A stretch of 64,000 nt of DNA, from positions 314,779 through 378,778 of the forward strand of contig NW_015961965.1 of NCBI RefSeq assembly GCF_000497045.1. Direction: 5' to 3'. This document shows, piece after piece, positions 57,437 to 64,000 of this stretch; the first letter of the stretch is position 1, and the number at the start of each line of letters is the position of its first letter. The position numbers were made by a program, and so were the translations under genes. This DNA is from Kalmanozyma brasiliensis GHG001. Lineage: Eukaryota; Basidiomycota; Ustilaginomycetes; Ustilaginales. The notes under the pieces are model-generated. The model did not search any database. It was given only the letters and a program-made list of their open reading frames with translations, and was not told the origin of the DNA.

Positions 57437-60400
57437 TCATAGAACACCCAGCGGATCCGACATGGCTGCGCTGCTGGTGCTCTGCTTGCTCTCCTCCTTC
57501 CTCTCGGTCGGCCCGAGCCCCAAACTCGCTCCGCTGCTCGCATGCGTGGTTCCTGTCCAGCTTTGCTGCCGATGTTCAGGTCCAAAACCTGGACGGGCAA
57601 GGTTGGCTTGATGCGCACGCATCGCCACGTGCTCGCGCTGCATCTCGGCACGCATGCCCGATCTGGTCGCCCACGGATTGTGCACAGCATGCACAGAAGG
57701 TGCCGGCGCTGTATTTGCGTAGGGTTGACTTCTCGGGTCGCCACTGACACCGAGTGGATTCGATGCCGCAGCCTGAAGTGGCGCTGACCCGCCGCTCGCC
57801 TTTGTCGGGCTTGGAGGTTGGGGCGTTGACCGTCCAGAGTCGCTGGAGGATAGCCCTCCCTCTGATGCAGGTGCCGCCATAGCCTCCTGCAGCCGTCCCC
57901 AGCCGCCGATGAAGAGATTCTTCATGCGATTGGCAGCAGCGTCGGCAGCATTCGACACGTTTGCCATTGCCGCCGCAGAGTCATTTGCCGAAAGCGAAGA
58001 TGCGGCACCTGCAGTCGGCTGAGCACGAGTGCGCGGTTGTCTTGCTTGGTATTGGAGCCGCGCTGGGTCAATCTGACCGTTGGTGGCCAGGTCGACGGCA
58101 CCCGGCGCTGGAGAAGTCGCAAGACCCTGATTTGCGGTTGGTGCTGTCGAGCCTGCTGCGGCCGCGGCTAGAGGGTTGAGAACCGGATCGGGATCGTTTG
58201 GACCAACAACAGCAATCGCCGCATCTGCTGTCTCCAACTCGCCGCCTCCCGGCACTTTGACTGCAGCGGCTGCTCCTGATTGCTCTCCTAGAGCATCGGT
58301 CGAGGCTGCTGCAACATCGCCGCGCACTGCCCTCTCGAGTCTTTCCTTGGCGCGCCGCCTCTCGTCGGCTTCCTTGTCGAGAGCAGCGTTCATGTCACCC
58401 GACGCGCGTTGGAAGAGCTGCTCGAAGTAGCGCACGTCGCGGGAGTCGGCGATGAGCACACCCATGTCCGTCCCCTTGCGTTTCGGGTCGCGATCATCGA
58501 GGGCCGGTTGGTAGCGTGGATTGCGATGCCTGAGCTTCGTCTCTGAATGGAGCAAGTCCGTCCACGCACTCACGGTGCGAGTCGAGAGAGCGGGAAGTAC
58601 TCTGCCTTCGTGATCTTGCGGCCTGCTACGCTCTCGTTCGCAGTCCATGAGGAAGGTGCCGTACTTGCACTCATGGAGGGCTTGGTGCAACTCGACGAGG
58701 TATGCTGCATTGTACTCGAAGCGCTCTGGGAACTGACGCATGATCTGCCACATGCAATCGAGGAATTGGTGGAAGACGGGCGAGGTCTCTTTGATGTTAG
58801 AGCCCTTCTTGGGTCCGGCGGGAGCACCCGAGGTGGCGGCCGAGAAATTAGCAGTGAGCTGCTTGGTGAAGCCCCAGAAGGCATTTGCAGCAGCTTGACC
58901 GTCGAAACCGCCGCCAGCAGGGTTCGAGCTGGCCTTGTCCAATTCGGGATCCGTACCGTAGCCATCGTCCTCGTCCTCGTTCAGGTTGCCGTATGCTTGC
59001 TTAGAAGCCACGGTAAAGTAGCGGTCAGAGCCTTTGAGACCGCCGCGATCGGTAAACTTGTGACCGAAGCTGAGCCAGTCCTTTTCAATCAGCACAGCGA
59101 GACCGTCGAAAGTACGGAAGTAGGGATCGAGGCAGATCTGCGCAATGGCGGCGAGCTGGGATGTGCGATCCCAACCATCCGAGCAATGGATCAGAACGTG
59201 CGAGCTGTTGATGTGAACATTGCGCACGATGGACATGGATCCTTCCATGAGCGATTGGATGTGTTTGAGCCACATGGACTTGCGAAGGGCGTTCGAGTCG
59301 ACTGGGGTGGGATGAAGGCGCAGCACAGACCCGGATCCATCTGTGACGACATCTGTGGCAGCCGTATCACCGAGAGCTTCGACACGCATGCCGAAAGTGG
59401 CGATCGGCTCGCTCTCACGAAGAGCGTCGGTGAGCTTGGAGAGGCTGTCCCGCATGACGTGAATGTTGTCGATGCCGAGATACGACTTTTTGCAACCTTT
59501 ATAGTACTCCATGTTCTCGGTGCCTGCGCCTTTTGCTACGTTCGCCATGGCGTTGGTGGTAGGGCGTGCATCAACGATGAGGTTCGTGGTGGTGGCCCCA
59601 TAGACGGTGGCCACGGCAGCGGCGCCAGAAGCAGCAGAAGCTGCACCGTTGGACGCATCCGCGACTGCTTTGGCGGTGATGGATTCAGGATCGGCAAAGT
59701 TGTGCGAGGTGAAGATGGCCTCGATGAGCTTCTCGTCTTGAATGGAGCGTGCATTCTTGAGACCGACCATGGGCTGACTGGAGCGTGTTATGGAGGCGTG
59801 ATTGGCCCAGTGCAGATATGTGAGGGCAGGGATGCGGGCCTTGCTGCGATACTTTGCTGCATAGCTGAGAGTGGTGTCGCTGATGCGCGACGGGACTGCC
59901 ATCAGGGACGGGTAGGAGGCGCAGAACGCATACTGTGCGTTGATGTCGGTGAAGCGCCAAGCTTTGGAGCGAGCGCCGATGCCTTGACGTGCGAACTCTG
60001 TCTTTGGGTCATATACGCGAGAGAGATCTTGCTGAGATGGACCCGCGCTGGATGATGGCTGATAGTAGAAAGCGTAGAGCTGCGAAATATCTGTGAGGAT
60101 GGCGCACTCTTTAAGGCTTTCAAAGATCGCGAGCTGGTCGTGCTCTGCATGGAATGCAAATGCAGCCGAGTCAAAGGTCTTGTAGAAGAGTGTGATGGGA
60201 TAGATGCGTTGCGAGGGCGAGCCTGCCTGCGTGGAGAAGCGTAATGAAGGAATGCGAGTTGCCTTTAGGATGAGCGAAAGTGGAATCGACAGACGCCGTG
60301 TCGATGGTTCGGACGTCGACGACGACTTGTGTTCGAAGACGAGATGGTGCGCCGTGATGGTGAGAGATCCTCGGCGACACTGTGTCTCGCCCCGGCGCTG

Positions 60401-60472
60401 AAACCAGACATTGGCAACAGAGTCGATGGTCGGTGTTGGCAGCGGCACGAGCGACCCTGATGTGGCCACCAT
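57437..60472 (-). CDS. YMR1: Myotubularin-type phosphoinositide 3-phosphatase
   Basis: 1011 residues. A PH-GRAM domain (about 15-130) precedes a myotubularin phosphatase domain (about 150-650). The P-loop HCSDGWDRT has catalytic Cys430 and Arg436 in the CX5R arrangement, so the enzyme should be active on PI(3)P and PI(3,5)P2. Other family blocks are KAWRFTDINAQYAFCASYP, LTYLHWANHASITRSSQPMVGL, LIEKDWLSFGHKFTDRGG and FHQFLDCMWQIMRQFPERFEYN. The last 350 residues are Ala/Ser/Pro-rich and poorly ordered, longer than in yeast Ymr1. It acts on endosomal and vacuolar membranes, the same route as Vti1. Converges on VTI1, with 200 bp between stops. Confidence 0.94.
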   Translation of the reverse strand: MVATSGSLVPLPTPTIDSVANVWFQRRGETQCRRGSLTITAHHLVFEHKSSSTSEPSTRRLSIPLSLILKATRIPSLRFSTQAGSPSQRIYPITLFYKTFDSAAFAFHAEHDQLAIFESLKECAILTDISQLYAFYYQPSSSAGPSQQDLSRVYDPKTEFARQGIGARSKAWRFTDINAQYAFCASYPSLMAVPSRISDTTLSYAAKYRSKARIPALTYLHWANHASITRSSQPMVGLKNARSIQDEKLIEAIFTSHNFADPESITAKAVADASNGAASAASGAAAVATVYGATTTNLIVDARPTTNAMANVAKGAGTENMEYYKGCKKSYLGIDNIHVMRDSLSKLTDALRESEPIATFGMRVEALGDTAATDVVTDGSGSVLRLHPTPVDSNALRKSMWLKHIQSLMEGSMSIVRNVHINSSHVLIHCSDGWDRTSQLAAIAQICLDPYFRTFDGLAVLIEKDWLSFGHKFTDRGGLKGSDRYFTVASKQAYGNLNEDEDDGYGTDPELDKASSNPAGGGFDGQAAANAFWGFTKQLTANFSAATSGAPAGPKKGSNIKETSPVFHQFLDCMWQIMRQFPERFEYNAAYLVELHQALHECKYGTFLMDCERERSRPQDHEGRVLPALSTRTVSAWTDLLHSETKLRHRNPRYQPALDDRDPKRKGTDMGVLIADSRDVRYFEQLFQRASGDMNAALDKEADERRRAKERLERAVRGDVAAASTDALGEQSGAAAAVKVPGGGELETADAAIAVVGPNDPDPVLNPLAAAAAGSTAPTANQGLATSPAPGAVDLATNGQIDPARLQYQARQPRTRAQPTAGAASSLSANDSAAAMANVSNAADAAANRMKNLFIGGWGRLQEAMAAPASEGGLSSSDSGRSTPQPPSPTKASGGSAPLQAAASNPLGVSGDPRSQPYANTAPAPSVHAVHNPWATRSGMRAEMQREHVAMRAHQANLARPGFGPEHRQQSWTGTTHASSGASLGLGPTERKEESKQSTSSAAMSDPLGVL

Positions 60473-61393
60473 GACGGACCTCGAAGCTGTCGACGCCTGC
60501 GTGGTGGCAGAACGTGAGAGCTATCAAAGAGGTGCGCAGCTGCCCTCAAACAGGTTTCGAGGAGGTGATCGGTTCTTGCCAAGCTGCGATGGCTGTCGAC
60601 GTGTCGGCCCAAGCAGCTCTCGCGGCTGACTGTTGACGTTGGTTCTTGTCTCGTACGAAGCGATACGATGTCGGAGCGCGATCCGATGCTGAGTGGCGCG
60701 GCTGTTACAGTGGGCAGGTGACTGTATAGAGCTGTCGGTATGCTCCCGTATCGGATGACTAGCGTGGGAAGGTGTGATCACGAGGACAGCTGTCTTCAGA
60801 GTCGACACCGACGTTGATGATTGTGACTTCAGGGTCTCCAAGTGTTTGTCTTCTGACTGTTGCTTGCGTGCATTTTCAAAAGGCGCGTCCAGCAAACCCT
60901 GAGAGCCTCGTCCAGCTGCAGGCAGTCCCAGGCAAAGGCAGCCAAAACTCCACCTGCAGCTCAGTCAAATCCAAGTTTGGGCTCAAATACGCCCGTGCGA
61001 GAGGCACAGGGGCTCGCTCGCAGCCCGCAGGAAGCCCTCTCCGCCCACTGCGCCAAGCTTTCGGAACGCTGCTGCTGTTTGCTGCTGCAGAAACAGCATT
61101 CATATTTCAAGCTTCCAGAAGGCAGCGAGCGATTAGATAGCCTGCTCGCTCGCTCGCTTGTTTTTGAATGCTGCCGGCCAAATCTCTTGGAAAAAAGCTC
61201 AGACTGACGTTGTGCTTGATCGTCGAGCAGCACGTTCCTGGAACTGCATCGACCAACAAGGCACGAACCCCCCCACACCCATTCATGATGGAAGGAAGAG
61301 TGCCGTCGCCATTCTAACCTCATCACCACCACCTGCCCTGCTTCCCTTTCACGGGGAGCTGTATACCCACCCCTCCCCGGATCGCCGCCCACC
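60473..61393. promoter_or_regulatory. Divergent promoter region YMR1 / CDF transporter
   Basis: About 0.9 kb between two divergent start codons with no supported gene. It contains repeated GCTC/CGCT tetranucleotides (61010-61024 and 61144-61158) and a long nested inverted repeat. Frames of 108-115 codons here have no recognisable features. Confidence 0.45.
61094..61173. repeat. Nested inverted repeat, about 80 nt hairpin
   Basis: Three arm pairs nest in order. CAGCATTCA (61094-61102) pairs with TGAATGCTG (61165-61173). CAAGC (61108-61112) pairs with GCTTG (61156-61160). AGCGAGCGA (61124-61132) pairs with TCGCTCGCT (61146-61154). This gives 23 perfect pairs around a 13-nt loop. It lies outside any coding frame I accept. 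Confidence 0.6.
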
Positions 61394-63775
61394 ATGAGCA
61401 AGCCCATCGATGCGCCATCCGCACAGCGCAAAGCTCCCTTCTCCTCCAATGGCCAGTCGGCACCGCTCTCCTCCTCTGTCCGCTTCCATCCAGGCCCTCC
61501 CGACCATGAACCAAACACATCCATCGACAGCATCAGCTCCAAGCGCTTCCAAATCAATGCTGATGGTCAGGGCGAAGACGAGAGCTCAGAAGGCGAAGGC
61601 GCCGACAATCGCTATTCCAGCTCCTTCAACGACAGCGCTCACAGATCCAGCTCCTTCGGCATCGCAGCTCCTGCGCATGGTTTCCCTTCTTCCTCCGCCT
61701 ACAGCTACAAGGCCATGATCAGCAAACACGGCCACGGCTTCCCAGACAGAGCTGAGTCTGTGCGAAACATCTCGGTCCTTGCCAATCTTGTCGACTATCG
61801 CTCTAACTACTACGAAGATCACCGTGTCAGCGAAGAAGAGATCAAGCACCGTACCAGGCATCTCGGCTGGTCCAAGGCCTCGGCCGTCTCTGAATACTAC
61901 GAACGTCTCAATGACATTCTCGATGGCTGGAGGGAGATCGACGAGATTCTCGACTCTCGCTTTCCCGAAGAAGTCATGCGAAGGTTCAGCCAGCAGGACG
62001 AGACCCGCGACAAAAAGAAGCACCGTCCCAAGCCAGGGCACAAAGCCAAGAAACGACGCAACAAGCAGCAGCAGCAGCAGCAGCAGCAGCAGACACAGGC
62101 TGTTGAGAGCGACGGGAACATATCCGACGAAGAAGAGACTGACGAAGAGGAGACTCGAGGCAGGAATAAGCGTCCGCTCAAACGCAGCTTTAGCGCCAAA
62201 GCTATCAACGCCTTCAGCGGTCTCTGGTTCGGCGGTTCAGGAAGCCCACGCGCATCGCACAGGCCCGATCTCGAGAGCAATGGCGCTTCCCGTTCCCACG
62301 GTCAGGATCGTCGAAAACCAAAGGGAAGAGCATTTGATCTTACCGAGGAAGATGAGGACGAGGACGACCAGGCCGGCGGTACGTCTCGACAACCGCTTTC
62401 GAGCTCGCCCTCTGGCATGATCGAAAGTCGTCAGTCTGATGTACGCCGCGACTATGGCGCAACTTCGGCCTCTAGCGCTGGTCAGCTTTACGACAAGCTC
62501 CGACGCGAAGGGCGCATCGAGCAGATTCGCCGCTCCGAGTCTCAAATCGCTCTTGCGTCGGGAGCAAGCACGCCAACTCACGCCAATGGCACCCAGACTC
62601 CTCGCGAAGGCATCTCGGCGCCCAGTTCGACCGCCAACACCATTCGCCCGAATCAGGTTGAGAACATCCCCGAGCACCAATCGCATACGCTCTCGAATCA
62701 CAGCCAACAAGAAGGAGGCAAATTGGTGCAGACCTGGATCGACAAGGGCAGTCTCGACCGCGAATACAGCCGTGAGCGTCGACATCGTCCTTACGTTTCA
62801 CAGGAGGAAGAGAGGCAAGCGCTGCTCAGCACCGTGCCCAACCGCGCGAAGGAAGAAGAACTCTCGCGCTCAGTGCAATTCGCCATCAACATCAATCTCA
62901 TCATCAACATCCTCCTGCTCGCTGGAAAGGGATTCGCCGTTCTTTCCTCCAACTCGGTCTCGCTCATCGCATCCTTTGTCGACAGTGCTTTGGATCTTTT
63001 GTCCACCATCATCATCTTTGCCACCTCCAAAGCCATCGCATATCGTTCTTGGAGGACCATGTACAAGTATCCCGTCGGCAAGCAGCGTCTCGAGCCGCTC
63101 GGTGTGGTCATCTTCTCGGTGCTCATGATTGCCTCCTTTGTCCAGGTCTTTATCGAGTCCGCCACTCGCCTTCGCGAAGTGCTTTCGACCGGAAAGCAGG
63201 ACCCCGAGTCAGCTGCTAGCCTGCCCTTCATCGGCGTCGCCTTCATGCTCGCTACCATCGGTATCAAGACTGTCATGTGGCTCCTCTACCGCTCCTCCAA
63301 GTCGTCCGGAGTCCGGGCTGTAGCGCAGGACGCAGAGAACGACGTCGTCTTCAACATTGCCTCGCTCATCTTCCCCATCGTCGGCTCCAAGCTCGGCTGG
63401 CCCGCCCTCGATCCCATCGGCGGTGTCGTCCTGTCGGTCTACATCATCTACGAATGGATCGAGACGCTGTGGGAGACCGTCTCCAAGCTGTCCGGCGCGG
63501 TCGCCTCGTCCACCGAGATCTCCAAGTGCCTCTACTGTGTGGTGCGCTTCAACTCGGTCAACAGCGTCTCGGCTTTCGAACTCTTCCACTCTGGTGACAA
63601 CTTGATCGTCGAGGCTGACATTGTGCTGCCTCACTCGATCTCGCTCAAAGAGTCCCACGACTTGGGCGAGATCATCACCTACTGCACCGAGAACATCAGC
63701 GGCGTCGAGCGCTCCTACATTCATTTGGACTACAATCCCAAGGGCCAAGCTGGTCATTTGACTCAGCGAGGATAG
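61394..63775 (+). CDS. Cation diffusion facilitator, probably Mn-type
   Basis: 793 residues. The first 490 are hydrophilic, with a CDF-associated N-terminal region (HLGWSKASAVSEYYERLNDI, about 155-175), a poly-Gln run (about 223-231), and acidic and Ser-rich stretches. The transporter domain starts near 495, with about six membrane segments. The metal-site motifs are Asp530-x3-Asp534 in SFVDSALDLLS and a second D-x3-D in QDAENDVVFN. A DxxxD pair in both helices is typical of the Mn(2+)/Fe group of CDF proteins; Zn-type members use HxxxD. A cytosolic ferredoxin-like domain closes the protein (CVVRFNSVNSVSAFELFHSG). It would export metal from cytosol into an organelle or out of the cell. Metal specificity is inferred only from the motif. 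Confidence 0.88.
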   Translation: MSKPIDAPSAQRKAPFSSNGQSAPLSSSVRFHPGPPDHEPNTSIDSISSKRFQINADGQGEDESSEGEGADNRYSSSFNDSAHRSSSFGIAAPAHGFPSSSAYSYKAMISKHGHGFPDRAESVRNISVLANLVDYRSNYYEDHRVSEEEIKHRTRHLGWSKASAVSEYYERLNDILDGWREIDEILDSRFPEEVMRRFSQQDETRDKKKHRPKPGHKAKKRRNKQQQQQQQQQTQAVESDGNISDEEETDEEETRGRNKRPLKRSFSAKAINAFSGLWFGGSGSPRASHRPDLESNGASRSHGQDRRKPKGRAFDLTEEDEDEDDQAGGTSRQPLSSSPSGMIESRQSDVRRDYGATSASSAGQLYDKLRREGRIEQIRRSESQIALASGASTPTHANGTQTPREGISAPSSTANTIRPNQVENIPEHQSHTLSNHSQQEGGKLVQTWIDKGSLDREYSRERRHRPYVSQEEERQALLSTVPNRAKEEELSRSVQFAININLIINILLLAGKGFAVLSSNSVSLIASFVDSALDLLSTIIIFATSKAIAYRSWRTMYKYPVGKQRLEPLGVVIFSVLMIASFVQVFIESATRLREVLSTGKQDPESAASLPFIGVAFMLATIGIKTVMWLLYRSSKSSGVRAVAQDAENDVVFNIASLIFPIVGSKLGWPALDPIGGVVLSVYIIYEWIETLWETVSKLSGAVASSTEISKCLYCVVRFNSVNSVSAFELFHSGDNLIVEADIVLPHSISLKESHDLGEIITYCTENISGVERSYIHLDYNPKGQAGHLTQRG
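62061..62091 (+). repeat. CAG microsatellite (poly-Gln tract in CDF gene)
   Basis: A run of roughly ten CAG/CAA codons in frame inside the hydrophilic N-terminal half of the CDF transporter. Likely length-polymorphic; well away from the membrane domain. Confidence 0.8.
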
Positions 63776-63913
63776 ACATAAAGCACACATTCCTTCACCT
63801 CCGATCGCGGATCTCCCTCACATCACACCGGATCGTTCTCGCGAGATTTGCATGGATTGGACATGGAAGTGATACCCTTCGTCAACCTGCTGTCGTGTCT
63901 TCCGTCTGAGCAC

Positions 63914-64000
63914 CTAGAATCCACTTGCTCGCTTCTTCTTCTTTGGCGGGCGTTCCACCGCCGCAGCAGGGCGAGCGCCGAACCGACCCGCCTCGATCTG
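63914..64000 (-). CDS. 3' end of an unidentified gene (partial)
   Basis: Reading in from the right edge, the minus strand is open for 28 codons to a TAG at 63916-63914. The last residues are RPPKKKKRASGF, with a PKKKKR cluster like a nuclear or nucleolar signal. The codon use and the position 138 bp from the convergent CDF stop suit a real gene end. Too little is present to identify it. Confidence 0.4.
   Translation of the reverse strand, partial: QIEAGRFGARPAAAVERPPKKKKRASGF

Noticed and set aside
58547..60055. 502-codon open frame antisense to YMR1
   Set aside because: The minus strand encodes a clear myotubularin with an intact active site. The antisense frame is a codon-bias shadow.
61144..61165. 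CGCT repeats followed by five T, considered as a Pol III gene end or bacterial-type terminator
   Set aside because: No tRNA or other Pol III gene precedes it. The element is better described as part of the nested inverted repeat.
1..64000. Search by eye for transposons, LTRs, telomeric repeats, CRISPR-like arrays and secondary-metabolite clusters
   Set aside because: None was seen. There is no transposase or reverse transcriptase frame, no long direct repeat and no TTAGGG array. This was by reading only, so short or decayed copies could be missed.

Overview
The window looks like nuclear DNA of a smut fungus (Ustilaginomycetes, Ustilaginaceae-like). Genes are tightly packed and mostly intronless. 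Introns, where present, are short (about 55-85 nt) with GTANGT-type donors. The proteins have long Ser/Ala/Pro/Gln-rich disordered stretches. The gene set includes a kinesin-3 of the size of smut Kin3 and a QDE-1/Rdr1-type RNA-dependent RNA polymerase. The corn smut Ustilago maydis is known to have lost RNAi, so the intact polymerase points to another member of the family. The species cannot be fixed from sequence alone.

Layout. 0-20 kb (+ strand): MED13 of the Mediator kinase module; a very long mitochondrial protein joining PPR repeats to an NDUFAF5-like methyltransferase; a kinesin-3 motor; a small orphan gene. 20-25 kb: a DUR3 urea transporter (- strand, one intron), a gene-poor stretch, and two convergent intron-containing tRNA genes, Ala(AGC) and Phe(GAA), each with an upstream TATA element. 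25-38 kb (+): a Zn2Cys6 regulator; a MINDY deubiquitinase with an aminodeoxychorismate-lyase domain inserted before its CaaX box; the RNA-dependent RNA polymerase; a small three-exon orphan. 38-50 kb: cyclophilin-40, RQC1/TCF25, SCO1, EAF7, a peroxisomal acyl-CoA oxidase and a small methyltransferase, largely in convergent and divergent pairs. 50-64 kb: pantothenate kinase with a C-terminal extension, a CLD1/ABHD5-like hydrolase, the SNARE VTI1 (three exons), myotubularin YMR1, a CDF metal transporter, and the 3' end of another gene on the - strand.

No mobile element, CRISPR array or secondary-metabolite cluster was seen. Most genes are housekeeping and not an operon-like unit. Recurring themes are mitochondrial biogenesis (NDUFAF5 fusion, SCO1, CLD1-like), membrane traffic (kinesin-3, VTI1, YMR1) and CoA/fatty-acid metabolism (PanK, acyl-CoA oxidase). 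The most unusual content is the two domain fusions, MINDY-ADC lyase-CaaX and PPR-NDUFAF5. Next come the RNAi polymerase together with many closely spaced convergent gene pairs, and an 80-nt nested hairpin near 61.1 kb.
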